Shown here in pieces: positions 1-9,661 of a stretch of DNA of 64,000 nt. The position numbers and the translations under genes are program-made. How positions within the stretch are numbered: position 1 is the stretch's first letter; each line of letters begins with the position of its first letter. The DNA lies in contig NKXK01000029.1 of the NCBI GenBank assembly GCA_004379165.1, forward strand, positions 124,001 to 188,000. Reading direction: 5' to 3'. The notes under the pieces were generated by a model. That model had not been told where the DNA came from. It did no database searches and saw only the letters and a list, made by a program, of their open reading frames with translations. Source of the DNA: Rhodocyclaceae bacterium (GTDB taxonomy: Bacteria > Pseudomonadota > Gammaproteobacteria > Burkholderiales > Rhodocyclaceae).

Positions 1-873
1 CATCTGGTCGAGGACGACGCAGGTTTTCAGGGTGTCGACCGACAGCAGCACCGCCAGCGTCAGGGCGCTGCCGAGCAGCGATGCCACCTGGGCCAGGCGC
101 ATGTCGCCGATCTCGTTCCAGCGGCCGGTGATCGACGCGAAGTAGCCGTCGCCGGTGGCGCCCAGTTCGCCAATGATCAGCGGATTGTCGGCGACCTGCA
201 GCATGGCCGGGTCCTGCATCGCCAGCGCGAAGTAGGTGGCCAGTCCGGCAACGATGCCGAGGATGGTACCGGGCACACGCTTGGTCAGCGTCGGGCCGAT
301 CAGCATGGCGGCGATGGTCGCGCCGCCGATGGCGACTGCTCGCCAATCCCAGAGCCAGGGCGAGACCAGCACGCGATGCCAGTCGTTGCCGCTTTCTGCG
401 CCGACCAGCTTGCCGATCTGGCTGCCGATGATGATCAGGCCGACCCCGGTGAGGTAGCCGCTGACTACGGGGTAGGGAATGTATTTGATCAGCCGGCCGA
501 TGCCGACGAAGCCGAACAGCACCTGAAAGAGCCCGGCAAGGATGCCGAGCATCAGCAGCATGAGGACGATGTTGCCGGCGGGCATGCCGTCGCGCACCAG
601 TTCGATGGCGAAGGCAGAGAGAACGGCTGCAGCGGGGGCGCAGGGGGCACTGATCAGGCGGTCGGTGCCGCCCAGCACCGACGCAATCAGGCCGATGACG
701 GTGGCGCCGATGATGCCGGCCAGCGCGCCGAGCGCGGCGTGGCTGGGGCCGATGGCCGAGTAGATGGTGACGCCGAAGGCAATCGCTGCCGGCAGTGCGA
801 CCAGCATCGCCGCCAGCCCGCCCCAGAAATCGCCGGTGATGTAGCGTTCCTTGCCGAAGAGCCCCTGAATCAT
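1..873 (-). CDS. SulP family anion permease, partial (C-terminus outside window)
   Basis: The first 291 codons of an inner-membrane anion transporter of the SulP/SLC26 type are present; the 3' part, including any STAS domain, lies beyond the left edge. The start is the ATG at 873, reading MIQGLFGKERYITGDFWGGL. The SulP hallmarks are visible: an early hydrophobic helix with VALPAAIAFGV, a Gly/Ala-rich second helix (GALAGIIGATVIGLI), and the FGFVGIGRLIKYIPYPVVSGYLTG block typical of the transport core. The substrate could be sulfate, bicarbonate or another anion and cannot be told from this fragment. The gene is divergent from the DUF1538/PII-like operon, with about 100 bp between them. No Shine-Dalgarno stands out. 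Confidence 0.88.
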   Translation of the reverse strand, partial: MIQGLFGKERYITGDFWGGLAAMLVALPAAIAFGVTIYSAIGPSHAALGALAGIIGATVIGLIASVLGGTDRLISAPCAPAAAVLSAFAIELVRDGMPAGNIVLMLLMLGILAGLFQVLFGFVGIGRLIKYIPYPVVSGYLTGVGLIIIGSQIGKLVGAESGNDWHRVLVSPWLWDWRAVAIGGATIAAMLIGPTLTKRVPGTILGIVAGLATYFALAMQDPAMLQVADNPLIIGELGATGDGYFASITGRWNEIGDMRLAQVASLLGSALTLAVLLSVDTLKTCVVLDQM

Positions 874-977
874 GTCTCGCCCCGTTTTGGTCTTTCAAAC
901 GATATTACTGCTTTTCGCGGTAGGGTGCGGACGAAGCCTTGTGGCAGAATCAAAGTCAAAGCTGACAGAAGACACAA

Positions 978-2675
978 ATGCCACAGAAGAAACTGCGCTA
1001 CTCCCAATATCTCAATGCCATCGGCCGCCATCACCGGCAGATCAGCTACAACGAGGTGGTCAATATGGAGCGGGCGATGCCGACGGCGGCGGCCCGCTTG
1101 CGCCTTGTCGATATCCACCGGCTGGTCACCCCCTATGTTTCCGTGCGCTTTGTCGACCAGGTCCGGGCGGTGCTGCCGCTGGCACTGATGCTGGTCGGCT
1201 TTCAGGCACTGGCGCTGCGCTCGTCGCCGGATGAGGCGGAAATGATGGCGCTGGGGATCTGCGCCGTCGTCCTCGGCCTGATGCTGTTTATGGAGGGCGT
1301 CAAGAACGGCCTGATGCCCTTTGCCGAAAACATCGGCTTCCTGATGCCGGAGCGCAGCCACGTCGCGCTGCTGCTCGGCTTCGGCGGCCTGCTCGGTATC
1401 GCCGCCACCTTCGCCGAACCGGCGATCGGTGCGCTGCAGGCGGCCGGTGCGTCGCTCAATGATCCGCGGGCCGGGACGCTCAAGGCCTTGCTCGGGCCGG
1501 CGGTAGACTGGCTGGTGTTGGCGGTGGCGGTCGGTGTCGGGCTGGCCGTGATTGTCGGTTTGCTGCGTTTCATGTTCGGCTGGCGGATGAAATGGCTGGT
1601 GATGCTGGTGCTGCCGCTGTGCCTCGGTTTGACGGCCTATGTTGCCAGCCAAGAGGCACTGGCCCGGGTAATCGGGCTGGCCTGGGACTGCGGTGCGATC
1701 ACTACCGGCCCGGTCACCGTGCCGCTGGTGCTGGCGGTGGGCATTGGCGTTGCCGCCTCGGCAGGCCGGGCGGACAACCCGCTCTCCGGCTTCGGCATTG
1801 TCACGCTGGCCTCGCTGTTTCCGGTGATCTGCGTGCTGGCGGTCAGTATTTACCTCTTTGGCCAGGGCCAGTTGAGCCTGCCGGCATCTGCTGCGGTGAA
1901 CCCGGATTGGTATCAAAAATCGCCCTGGGCCGAGTTGATCGGTGCCCTGCGGGCGGTCTTGCCCTTGATCCTGCTGCTCATGCTGGTGCAGCGTTTTGTG
2001 CTCCGCCAGGGCATCCCGCGGCGCGATATTTTTGCCTACGGCGTGGCGACGGCGTTGGCCGGCATGGCGGTGTTCAACCTCGGCCTGACAGCTGGGCTGA
2101 TCGAGCTCGGCAACCAGGCCGGGACGAATGTGCCCTGGGCGTTTTCGCCGCACAAGACGACCGGCGCGGCACCGCTTTACCCCCGGCTGCTTGGACTGGC
2201 GATGACGCTGGTGTTCGCGTTCTGCATCGGCTACGGCGCGACGGTGGCCGAGCCGGCACTGAACGCGATGGGCATGACCGTCGAGAACCTCTCCGACGGT
2301 GCCTTCCGCAAGCGCATGCTGGTGCATGTCGTGGCCGCCGGGGTTGGTATTGGCGCGGCGGCCGGCGTCGCCAAGATATTGTTCGATCTGCCACTGGCGA
2401 CGCTGCTCTTCGTTGGTTACGGGGCGGCGCTCGCCCTGACGGCGTTTTCGCGGGAGGAGATTGTCAACGTGGCCTGGGACAGTGCCGGCGTCACGACCGG
2501 GCCAGTGACCGTGCCGCTGCTGCTGGCGCTGGGAGTGGGGCTGGCCGAGGCGGTTGGCGCCGCCGAGGGTTTCGGCATCCTGGCCCTGTGTTCGGTCGGG
2601 CCGATTATCAGCGTACTGGCTTTCGGCCTGTGGGTAGACCAGCGCGGGCGCAAGGTTTCGAGGAGAGTGAAGTGA
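978..2675 (+). CDS. DUF1538 family integral membrane protein, two-repeat form
   Basis: A 565-residue multi-pass membrane protein built from two homologous halves. The signature WDCGAITTGPVTVPL sits near residue 236 and its counterpart WDSAGVTTGPVTVPL near residue 499, each followed by a Gly/Ala-rich helix (LAVGIGVA, LALGVGLA). EPAIGALQAAG and EPALNAMG form a second duplicated motif. This is the DUF1538 family, whose substrate is unknown; the duplicated fold suggests a transporter or channel. The N-terminal ~50 residues are polar and probably cytoplasmic. Two PII-like genes follow, the first starting inside the stop region of this one, so nucleotide-dependent control of this protein by PII-like partners is a reasonable inference. 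Confidence 0.85.
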   Translation: MPQKKLRYSQYLNAIGRHHRQISYNEVVNMERAMPTAAARLRLVDIHRLVTPYVSVRFVDQVRAVLPLALMLVGFQALALRSSPDEAEMMALGICAVVLGLMLFMEGVKNGLMPFAENIGFLMPERSHVALLLGFGGLLGIAATFAEPAIGALQAAGASLNDPRAGTLKALLGPAVDWLVLAVAVGVGLAVIVGLLRFMFGWRMKWLVMLVLPLCLGLTAYVASQEALARVIGLAWDCGAITTGPVTVPLVLAVGIGVAASAGRADNPLSGFGIVTLASLFPVICVLAVSIYLFGQGQLSLPASAAVNPDWYQKSPWAELIGALRAVLPLILLLMLVQRFVLRQGIPRRDIFAYGVATALAGMAVFNLGLTAGLIELGNQAGTNVPWAFSPHKTTGAAPLYPRLLGLAMTLVFAFCIGYGATVAEPALNAMGMTVENLSDGAFRKRMLVHVVAAGVGIGAAAGVAKILFDLPLATLLFVGYGAALALTAFSREEIVNVAWDSAGVTTGPVTVPLLLALGVGLAEAVGAAEGFGILALCSVGPIISVLAFGLWVDQRGRKVSRRVK

Positions 2676-3076
2676 GCCAGAGTGACATGATCGTGCTGAC
2701 CGATGTCGTGCTGATCACCGCCATCGTGCAGCGCGGTACGGCGGATCAGGTGGTGCAGGCGGCGCAGGAGGCCGGGGCGCAGGGGGCGACCATTTTCCAT
2801 GCCCACGGCACGGGTGTGCGCCAGAAGCGCATGGGCCTGCTCGGGCTGACCATCAACGCCGAAAAGGAAGTGGTGTACATCGTGGCGCCGGCCGAGCAGG
2901 GCGACACCATTTTCGAGCGCATTTTCGTCTGCGCCAAGATGGATACGCCGGGCATGGGCATCCTGTGGATGACGCCGCTGGAGAAGATGGCGACCTATGT
3001 GCCGCACGAAATCGCTGCCCGCTTCGGTCTGCACTTTGAGGGGCGCAACGAAGGCAAGGGCGAGGGACGTAAATGA
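2672..3076 (+). CDS. PII-like (GlnB-fold) signalling protein, first of two
   Basis: A 134-residue protein starting with GTG at 2672 (VSQSDMIVLTDVVLITAIVQ), overlapping the DUF1538 stop by 4 nt and preceded by AGGAGAG at a good distance. An ATG at 2687 is a possible alternative. The beta-alpha-beta pattern and the stretch GAQGATIFHAHGTGVRQ resemble the second strand and T-loop region of PII proteins; a second beta-alpha-beta unit follows (VVYIVAPAEQGDTIFERIF). The uridylylated T-loop Tyr motif of classical GlnB/GlnK is absent. PII proteins bind ATP/ADP/2-oxoglutarate as trimers and dock on membrane transporters. Translational coupling to the DUF1538 gene suggests that protein is the target. 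Confidence 0.75.
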   Translation: MSQSDMIVLTDVVLITAIVQRGTADQVVQAAQEAGAQGATIFHAHGTGVRQKRMGLLGLTINAEKEVVYIVAPAEQGDTIFERIFVCAKMDTPGMGILWMTPLEKMATYVPHEIAARFGLHFEGRNEGKGEGRK

Positions 3077-3423
3077 CCGCGCTGGCGCACATCGGTCGTG
3101 GCATTGAAAAAAAGCTGCTGACGGCGATCATCCGGCCGGGCAAGGGGCGGCGCCTGCTCGAGCAGTTTGCCGAAGCGCCGGGGGTGCTGTCGATGTCGCA
3201 TCACCACGCGCGGGGAACGGGCAGCAGCTGGTCGCAGCGGGGCAAGCGTTTTTTCACCGAACAGGATGTGCTGATCGTCCTCGTCGAAGCCGACCATGCC
3301 GATGCCGTGTTCGCCGGGCTCTACGCTGCCGCTGGCCTGGGTGAGCAGGGCGCGGGTATGATCTTCTCGGAGACGGTGCTGCGCGGACATCCGATGATGC
3401 CCCTGGACGCCGCGGACTGGTAA
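3073..3423 (+). CDS. PII-like (GlnB-fold) signalling protein, second of two
   Basis: A 116-residue protein starting at the ATG overlapping the previous stop (ATGA). It reads KKLLTAIIRPGKGRRLLEQF, a typical PII first strand and helix, then GVLSMSHHHARGTGSSW in the T-loop region and DVLIVLVEADHADAVFAGLY as the second half. It differs clearly from its neighbour, so the two are not a recent tandem duplication; a heteromeric pair or two separate sensors are both possible. There is no classical T-loop Tyr. The His-rich segment HHHARG could bind a metal, but this is speculative. It belongs to the same transcription unit as the DUF1538 gene. Confidence 0.72.
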   Translation: MTALAHIGRGIEKKLLTAIIRPGKGRRLLEQFAEAPGVLSMSHHHARGTGSSWSQRGKRFFTEQDVLIVLVEADHADAVFAGLYAAAGLGEQGAGMIFSETVLRGHPMMPLDAADW

Positions 3424-3438
3424 GGGGGAGTCATCAAT

Positions 3439-3927
3439 ATGGGATTTTGGAAAGCGCAGGTGCTGGCTGCCGGTTTTGCGGCTTTTTTCGTGTCGACCGC
3501 AGCTGTTGGCCAGGAAGCGCGGCCATTGAGCAAGGGGCAGACGCTCTACCTGCCGATCTACTCGCACATGCTCTACGGCAACCTCGGCAAGCGCGGGGTG
3601 GCGTCGTCGGTGCTGCTGTCGGCGCTGGTCAGCATTCGAAATACCGACCCTTCCCGGCCCTTGCGCGTGCTCTCGGCGCGTTATTTCGACACCAACGGCA
3701 AGCTGCTCGGGGAGCGCGCACCGTCGCCGGTGATCATCCCGCCGCTGGGCACGCTGGAACTGTTCGTCGAACTAAATGATGCCTCGGGCGGTTCGGGGGC
3801 GAATTTCATCATCAAGTGGGCGGCCGATCAGGCGATCAACCCGCCGCTCGTCGAGTCCCTGCACGCCAACATGGATGGCGGCAAGGCGGTGATCTTCATG
3901 ACCCAGTCCGTGCCGCTGGCCGACTGA
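3439..3927 (+). CDS. DUF3124 family exported protein
   Basis: A 162-residue protein with an N-terminal signal peptide (hydrophobic residues 5-24, likely cleavage after AAVGQ or nearby). The mature part matches the DUF3124 pattern: TLYLPIYSHMLYGN, then VLLSALVSIRNTDPSRPL, YFDTNGKLLGE and a Pro/Leu-rich LGTLELFVELND segment, ending in a beta-rich region with FIIKWAA. Its function is unknown. Export to the periplasm, and its position between the PII-like genes and the K+-channel-like gene, suggest it helps assemble or gate one of the two membrane proteins. It is 15 nt from the upstream gene and 6 nt from the downstream gene. Confidence 0.8.
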   Translation: MGFWKAQVLAAGFAAFFVSTAAVGQEARPLSKGQTLYLPIYSHMLYGNLGKRGVASSVLLSALVSIRNTDPSRPLRVLSARYFDTNGKLLGERAPSPVIIPPLGTLELFVELNDASGGSGANFIIKWAADQAINPPLVESLHANMDGGKAVIFMTQSVPLAD

Positions 3928-3933
3928 GGCGCG

Positions 3934-4974
3934 ATGGCCTCGGTCAATACCTTTCAGACCGGCTATATCTTCCGGCTGGTCTATGTCGCCATCGGGGCGC
4001 TGTTCGCCGTTCACATCTTCGGAACGGTCGGCTACTACATCCTGACCGAGGGCAAGTATTCCTGGTTCGACTGCTTCTACATGACCTTCATCACCGTTGC
4101 CACCATCGGCTTCGGCGAGATCATCGACATGTCGAGCAACGAGCCGGCACGGGTCCTCACTGTGATCATCGGTATTCTCGGGGCGGGCAATCTGTCTTTG
4201 CTGTTCTCGGTGGTGACGGTCGCCCTGCTTGAAACCGACCTCAACGGCAATCTGCGGAGAAAACGCATGGAAAAACAAATCAGAAAGCTGAAGGGGCATT
4301 ACGTGCTCTGTGGCTTCGGTCGCGTCGGGCGCAATATCGCCCACGAACTGGAGGCGACCCACCGCCATTTTGTCGCCATCGACGAAATCGAGGACAAGCT
4401 GCTGGAGTTCAAGGAGAAGAATCCGGGCCTGCTCTACCTGAACGGCGACGCCAGCGACGACGACGTGCTGATCGCGGCCGATATCGAGCATGCCAAGGGG
4501 GTTTTTGCCGTTACTGGTGACGATTCGCGCAATCTGATGATCGTCATTACCGCCAAGCAGTTGAAGCCAGAAGTCCGTGTTGTTGCCCGCTGCCACGAGA
4601 AGCGCAATATCGAGAAGATGCGCAAGGCCGGTGCCGATGCCATCGTCTCGCCCGACTTCACCGGCGGCATGCGCATTGCGTCGGCGATGATCCGGCCGAA
4701 CGTCGTTTCCTTCCTCGACGAAATGCTCAAGTCGGAGAAAAACCTGCGCATCGAGGAAATTCCGGTGCCCGCCGGCTTCATTCCCAAGCCGCTTGGCCGC
4801 CTGAAGCTAGGCAGTGCCAACTATGTGCTGTTGGCGGTGCGCGAGCGTAATGGCAGCTGGCAGTTCAACCCGGATCAGGACTTCCTGCTCAAGCCGGGCT
4901 TTTTCCTGATCGCCATGGCTGGCCCGGTCGGGCGGCAGGAGATCGAACAGTTGCTGATCGAAACCGCCGCCTGA
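3934..4974 (+). CDS. K+-channel-like protein with TrkA-N (RCK) and TrkA-C domains
   Basis: A 346-residue ion channel subunit. Two N-terminal membrane helices flank a pore loop with TVATIGFGE (about residues 54-62), a variant of the K+ selectivity filter TVGYG. A Rossmann NAD-binding domain starts at YVLCGFGRVGRNIA (about residues 122-135), with the acidic residues FVAIDEIEDK closing its second strand. Ile-Gly-Phe-Gly in the filter is seen in some prokaryotic RCK channels but makes strict K+ selectivity uncertain. The C-terminal segment IPVPAGFIPKPLGRL resembles a TrkA-C domain. RCK domains gate the pore in response to nucleotides or ions. It is the last gene of the DUF1538/PII-like/DUF3124 run. 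Confidence 0.85.
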   Translation: MASVNTFQTGYIFRLVYVAIGALFAVHIFGTVGYYILTEGKYSWFDCFYMTFITVATIGFGEIIDMSSNEPARVLTVIIGILGAGNLSLLFSVVTVALLETDLNGNLRRKRMEKQIRKLKGHYVLCGFGRVGRNIAHELEATHRHFVAIDEIEDKLLEFKEKNPGLLYLNGDASDDDVLIAADIEHAKGVFAVTGDDSRNLMIVITAKQLKPEVRVVARCHEKRNIEKMRKAGADAIVSPDFTGGMRIASAMIRPNVVSFLDEMLKSEKNLRIEEIPVPAGFIPKPLGRLKLGSANYVLLAVRERNGSWQFNPDQDFLLKPGFFLIAMAGPVGRQEIEQLLIETAA

Positions 4975-5061
4975 GCGGGTGATCACGCCCATAACTTATC
5001 AGGTTAGACTGCGCCTGCAGGCCTGCGCATCGACTGGCCGAAAACCTTACCGGAGGAAAGT

Positions 5062-5364
5062 ATGTACCAGACCATTGCCCTGATCGCCCTCTGCGCAGCC
5101 ATTGCCGCCCCGGCACTGGCGTCGGAAGAACTGGCCAAGGCCAAGAACTGCACCACCTGCCACGGGATGACCAACAAGATCGTTGGCCCCAGCTACAAGG
5201 ACATCGTTGCCAAACGCGCCGGTGAAAAGGGCGCCGAGGCAGCCCTGGCTGCCAAGATCAAGGGCGGCAGCAAGGGCGAGTGGGGTGCCGTGCCAATGCC
5301 ACCGAACAATGTCAGCGATGCTGAAGCGGCGACGCTGGCCAAGTGGGTGTTGAGCCTGAAGTAA
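5062..5364 (+). CDS. Class I cytochrome c (c-551/c-552 type)
   Basis: A 100-residue periplasmic monohaem cytochrome. The signal peptide ends at ALA (residues 18-20). The haem motif is C30-T-T-C33-H34, and the distal ligand is Met79 in VPMPPN, the c551/c552 arrangement. A strong Shine-Dalgarno (GGAGG) lies 6 nt upstream. Such small cytochromes carry electrons from the bc1 complex to terminal reductases or oxidases. It stands alone between the channel gene and an MFS gene. Compare the nap-cluster cytochrome at 45534-45887, which lacks the Met. Confidence 0.9.
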   Translation: MYQTIALIALCAAIAAPALASEELAKAKNCTTCHGMTNKIVGPSYKDIVAKRAGEKGAEAALAAKIKGGSKGEWGAVPMPPNNVSDAEAATLAKWVLSLK

Positions 5365-5404
5365 GCAGCCTGCAGTAAACCGGTGACTGCCGCTGCCGGG
5401 GGCA

Positions 5405-5436
5405 GCTGCGGTCAACCCGAAAAAACAACAAAAATC
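5405..5436 (+). repeat. Dispersed GCTGCGGTSAACCYGAAAA repeat, copy A
   Basis: Full core GCTGCGGTCAACCCGAAAA followed by an A-rich half ending AAAATCC. It lies between the cytochrome c gene and the MFS gene and ends just before the MFS ribosome binding site. One of eleven similar non-coding or gene-edge copies in the window. Confidence 0.75.
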
Positions 5437-5450
5437 CCCGGAGAGAGAAC

Positions 5451-6749
5451 ATGCACAACCTGAACGCGGCGCAAAAGCGTCGCCGCTGGCTTGCCCTAGG
5501 CATTGTCGCGCTGGCCTACGTCCTGTCCTTCTTCCAGCGCTTTGCCCCGGCCGGCATTGCGCAGGATCTCGCGGCATCCTTCCAGACCTCGGCGGCTTCG
5601 CTTGGCGTGCTGGCCGCGACCTATTTCTACGTTTACACCGTCATGCAGGTGCCGACCGGCATGCTTGCCGACACTCTCGGGCCGCGGCGCATTCTGGTTC
5701 TTGGCGGTGTCATCGGCGGCATCGGCAGCTTCCTGTTCGGCATGGCGACCTCGCTCGACATGGCGCTGGTTGGCCGCACGCTGATCGGGCTGGGCGTGTC
5801 GGTGACCTTCATCGCCATGCTCAAGCTGATTGCCGTGTGGTTCGAGGAAAACCGCTTCGCGACCCTCGTCGGCGTCTGCATGCTGATCGGCAACCTCGGC
5901 TCGGTACTGGCCGGTGCGCCGCTCTCCGGGCTGGCGCAGGCGACCGGCTGGCGCGGGGTTTTCATCGGTGTCGGCGTTGTCTCGCTCGTGCTCGCGGCGC
6001 TGTGCTGGCTGATCGTCCGCGACCGGCCGGATCAGCCGGACGGCAGCGCCGCAGCGGCGCCTAAATTCGACCGCACGGTGCTCTTCAACAGCCTGCTGTC
6101 GGTCGTCCGCAATCGCGCTACCTGGCCGGCGATTCTGGTCAATACCGGCACCTGCGGCGCCTTCTTCACCTTTGCCGGCCTATGGACGGTGCCTTACCTG
6201 ATGCAGGTGCATGGCATGGAGCGCAGCACGGCGGCCTCGCACCTGTCCTTGTGGTTCGGCGGCTTTGCTGTTGGCTGCCTGCTGCTCGGCACGCTGTCTG
6301 ACCGGCTCGGTCGCCGCAAGCCGGTGATCATCGGCGCCACCCATGTCTTTGCCGGTATCTGGCTGTTGCTGCTCACCGGCGTCACCATGCCGCGCGAGGC
6401 CTCGTATGCGTTGTTCGCGCTGCTCGGTCTGGCGACCGCCGGCTTCAGCCTGACCTGGGCCTGCGCGAAGGAGGTCAATCCACCGATGCTGTCCGGGATG
6501 TCCACCAGCGTCACCAACATGGGCAGTTTTGCCGCGGCGGCGCTGTTGCAGCCGCTGGTTGGCTGGGTGATGGATCAGGGCTGGCATGGCGGGATGGTCG
6601 GTGGTGCGCGTATCTACGATATCGCTGCCTGGCGTGGTGCGCTTTCGGTGATCGTCGCCTGTGCGGTGGCCGGTGCCTTCTGCAGCTGGTGGATCGTCGA
6701 GACGCGTTGCCGGAATATCTGGGCGGATTTGCAGGTGCGCGCAAGCTGA
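5451..6749 (+). CDS. MFS transporter
   Basis: A 432-residue carrier with 12 predicted membrane helices. The loop 2-3 motif is present as TGMLADTLGPRRILVLGG and its symmetry mate as LGTLSDRLGRRKPVIIGA in the second half. The N-terminus RRRWLALGIVALAYVLSFFQRFAPAGIAQDL resembles the hexuronate/phthalate-type organic anion carriers; the substrate is not evident. The start ATG is preceded by GGAGAGAG. The dispersed repeat copy A fills the upstream gap. No co-transcribed enzyme suggests a pathway. Confidence 0.85.
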   Translation: MHNLNAAQKRRRWLALGIVALAYVLSFFQRFAPAGIAQDLAASFQTSAASLGVLAATYFYVYTVMQVPTGMLADTLGPRRILVLGGVIGGIGSFLFGMATSLDMALVGRTLIGLGVSVTFIAMLKLIAVWFEENRFATLVGVCMLIGNLGSVLAGAPLSGLAQATGWRGVFIGVGVVSLVLAALCWLIVRDRPDQPDGSAAAAPKFDRTVLFNSLLSVVRNRATWPAILVNTGTCGAFFTFAGLWTVPYLMQVHGMERSTAASHLSLWFGGFAVGCLLLGTLSDRLGRRKPVIIGATHVFAGIWLLLLTGVTMPREASYALFALLGLATAGFSLTWACAKEVNPPMLSGMSTSVTNMGSFAAAALLQPLVGWVMDQGWHGGMVGGARIYDIAAWRGALSVIVACAVAGAFCSWWIVETRCRNIWADLQVRAS

Positions 6750-6812
6750 CTTGCGCTGGCTGCTGTGGCTTGGTGTAATCTAGTCGGAATCAATTCGCGA
6801 GGTTGAGTCTAG

Positions 6813-9578
6813 ATGTCGGTGCACCTTCCTCGCTGGCAGTCACTGAAGACCCGCGTCACGCTGCTGACGCTGGTGCTTTTCCTGCTGGGCGTCTGGTCTC
6901 TGGCTTTCTACGCCAGCCGGATGTTGCAGAGTGAGATGTCGCAAGTGCTTGGCGAGCAGCAGTTTTCAACGACGCGCATCATCGCCGCACAGATGGATGG
7001 TGAGTTGGTCAGCCGCCTCGAGGCATTGGCCAGTATTGCTCCGCTGATCACCTTGGAGATGATCCGGGATGGCGACGAACTGAATCGATTTCTGGAAAAG
7101 CGCTTGGCGCTTCTCAAGCTGTTCTCTGGCGGGATCCGGATCACCGACGAGAACGCCATCGTCAGGGGTGTGGCACCATTCGTTGCGAGCGGCGTGGGTG
7201 TTGATCTCAGTGAGCGTGATTACATCAAGGCTGCGTTGAAGGAAGGGCGTAGCGCCGTTGGCGAACCAGTGATCGCGCGAGCGTTGAAGGTACCCATCGT
7301 CTCCATTGCGGTGCCGATACGCAATGCTGGTGGAGAGCCTGTCGGTGTCTTGTTCGGCATCATCCGGCTGGGATCGGGCAGTTTTTTTGATACCGTGACC
7401 GACGCGCAGAAAGGTCCGGGCGCAAGTTATCTGGTCATCGCCCCGCAGCATGGCGTGTTCGTTACGGCCAGCGACAAGTCCCGAGTGATGGCCCCGCTGC
7501 CGGCGCCCGGTGTGAACACCATGCACGACCGCTACATGACCGGTTATGAAGGATACGGTGTCGCGGTGAATTCGCGCGGCATCGAGGAATTGTCGGCCGC
7601 CTCCCGCATTCCCTCTGCCGGCTGGTTCCTGGTCAGTGTGCTGCCAACCTCTGTGGCGTTCGCGCCATTGCTGGAAATGCAGCGTAACCTGATCATCGCT
7701 GCCACCGTGCTTTCGGTGCTGGCCGGGCTGCTGGTCTGGTTCACCCTGTCGCGCTTGTTGCGCTGGCATCTGGCGCCCACGCTGGAGACAACCGCGCGGC
7801 TGACATCACTGTCCGAATCGAGCGAGCTGCCAGTTGCCTTGCCGGTGAAGGGCAATGACGAGATTGCCGAACTGCTGACGGCGTTCAATCGCCTGATCCA
7901 GTCCATGGTCGCCCGCGAAGTCGAGCTGCGTGACAGTCAGGCCAATGTCGCGCGCTACGCGGCGGAGCTGGAAAACACGCACGCCCAGCTGCGCGGGCTG
8001 GTCAAGAATCTGCCGGATCTGGTGTGGATGAAGAATGCCGAAGGAGTTTACCTGGCGTGCAACCCGCGTTTTGAGCATTTTGCCGGCCGGAGCGAGGCGG
8101 AGCTGATCGGCCATGCCGATGCCGATTTCATGCCGCCGGAAGCAGCTGAACATTTGCGCGCGGCGCATCGCCTGGCTTTGACGGCGCCCGGAGAGATCGT
8201 CAGCGAGGACTGGATCACCTTTGCCGACGGACATCAGGAGTTGCTGGAAATGACGCGGGTGCCACTGCTCGACGGCAGTGGAACAACGATCGGCGTACTC
8301 GGCATCGGTCACGACATTACCGGGCGCAAGCGTACCGAGGATGAACTGCGCGAACACCGTGACCACCTCGAGGAACTGATTGCCCGGCGCACCGAGGCGC
8401 TGTCGGTGGCCAAGGAGGCGGCCGAGGCAGCCAGCCGGGCAAAGAGTGCCTTCCTCGCCAACATGAGCCACGAAATCCGCACGCCGCTCAACGCCATATC
8501 GGGCATGGCGCACCTGCTGCGCCGCAGCGGGCTCAGTCCCGAACAGAATGTGCGTCTCGACAAACTGGAAGCCGCCGGCACCCATCTGCTGGAGGTCATC
8601 AATGCCGTGCTCGACCTGTCGAAAATCGAGGCCGGCAAGTTTGTTCTGGATACCGTTGATTTTGCGCCGGCCAGCCTGTTTGAAAACGTCCATTCCATGC
8701 TGCTGGCCAAGGCCGAAGCCAAGGGTTTGCAACTCGTCTGTGAGCCGCTGCCGCCCTTGCCGAAGTTGTCGGGGGATCCGACTCGGCTGCAGCAGGCGCT
8801 GCTCAACTATGCCGGCAATGCCATCAAATTTACCGAACAGGGGAGCGTGCGCCTTGGCTTGAAGGTGCTTGACGATGACGCCGACAGCGTTGAGCTGCGC
8901 TTCGAGGTGCGCGACACCGGCATCGGGATTGATTCAGCGACGCTGGCGCGACTGTTCTCGGCCTTCGAGCAGGCGGATAACTCGATTACCCGCAAGTACG
9001 GCGGGACAGGGCTTGGGCTGGCGATCACCCGGCGGCTGGCCCTGGCGATGGGGGGTGACGCCGGCGCCGAGAGCGTCCCGGGGCAGGGCAGCTATTTCTG
9101 GTTCACCGTCCGCCTCGCGCGAGCCGCAGTGCCTGCAGGCGGGATGTTGCAGGGGCAAGTTCCGGGGGGCGAGCAGCAGCTGCGTCAACGCTACGCTGGT
9201 ACCCGCGTGCTGCTGGTCGAGGACGAACCGATCAATCGCGAAATTGGCGAGATGCTGCTGACGGATGCGGGTTTCGACGTCGAGCTGGCCGAGGACGGGC
9301 AGGTGGCGGTGGAGAAATTTGCCGACGAACCTTTCGCTTTGATCCTGATGGACATGCAGATGCCACGCATGGATGGCCTGGCGGCGACGCAGGCGATTCG
9401 CGCCCTGCCCGGCGGCGCTGATGTGCCGATCATCGCGATGACCGCTAATGCCTTCGTTGAGGACCGTGCGCGCTGCCTGGCGGCAGGCATGAATGATTTC
9501 ATCGCCAAGCCGGTGGATCCGGAGGTTTTGTACGAACTGTTGTTGCGGGTGCTGGCGGGAACCGAACCGGCGGCGTAG
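6813..9578 (+). CDS. Hybrid sensor histidine kinase (Cache, HAMP, PAS, HisKA, HATPase, receiver)
   Basis: A 921-residue membrane sensor. One helix near residues 13-32 and a second near 292-313 bracket a periplasmic double-Cache-like domain. A HAMP region, coiled coil, and PAS domain with a PAC-like tail (about residues 395-510; [19 protein letters not shown]) follow. The H-box NMSHEIRTP is near residue 552, then N and G boxes ([25 protein letters not shown]). A receiver domain (about 797-915) carries the acidic residues EDE, the phospho-acceptor in [12 protein letters not shown] and the Lys in IAKP. There is no Hpt domain and no response regulator next door, so the output partner must be elsewhere. 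Confidence 0.9.
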   Translation: MSVHLPRWQSLKTRVTLLTLVLFLLGVWSLAFYASRMLQSEMSQVLGEQQFSTTRIIAAQMDGELVSRLEALASIAPLITLEMIRDGDELNRFLEKRLALLKLFSGGIRITDENAIVRGVAPFVASGVGVDLSERDYIKAALKEGRSAVGEPVIARALKVPIVSIAVPIRNAGGEPVGVLFGIIRLGSGSFFDTVTDAQKGPGASYLVIAPQHGVFVTASDKSRVMAPLPAPGVNTMHDRYMTGYEGYGVAVNSRGIEELSAASRIPSAGWFLVSVLPTSVAFAPLLEMQRNLIIAATVLSVLAGLLVWFTLSRLLRWHLAPTLETTARLTSLSESSELPVALPVKGNDEIAELLTAFNRLIQSMVAREVELRDSQANVARYAAELENTHAQLRGLVKNLPDLVWMKNAEGVYLACNPRFEHFAGRSEAELIGHADADFMPPEAAEHLRAAHRLALTAPGEIVSEDWITFADGHQELLEMTRVPLLDGSGTTIGVLGIGHDITGRKRTEDELREHRDHLEELIARRTEALSVAKEAAEAASRAKSAFLANMSHEIRTPLNAISGMAHLLRRSGLSPEQNVRLDKLEAAGTHLLEVINAVLDLSKIEAGKFVLDTVDFAPASLFENVHSMLLAKAEAKGLQLVCEPLPPLPKLSGDPTRLQQALLNYAGNAIKFTEQGSVRLGLKVLDDDADSVELRFEVRDTGIGIDSATLARLFSAFEQADNSITRKYGGTGLGLAITRRLALAMGGDAGAESVPGQGSYFWFTVRLARAAVPAGGMLQGQVPGGEQQLRQRYAGTRVLLVEDEPINREIGEMLLTDAGFDVELAEDGQVAVEKFADEPFALILMDMQMPRMDGLAATQAIRALPGGADVPIIAMTANAFVEDRARCLAAGMNDFIAKPVDPEVLYELLLRVLAGTEPAA

Positions 9579-9661
9579 TCAGCGGGTGCGGCTGCGCTCC
9601 GGCGCGTCTGTCGCGATATGCGCGGTTGCTCGGCTTTATTAATAAGAGTATGCTAATTTAC

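Noticed and set aside
870-2327. Long minus-strand reading frame (485 codons)
   Set aside because: His/Arg/Gln-rich antisense of the DUF1538 gene, typical of GC-rich shadows; no family pattern.
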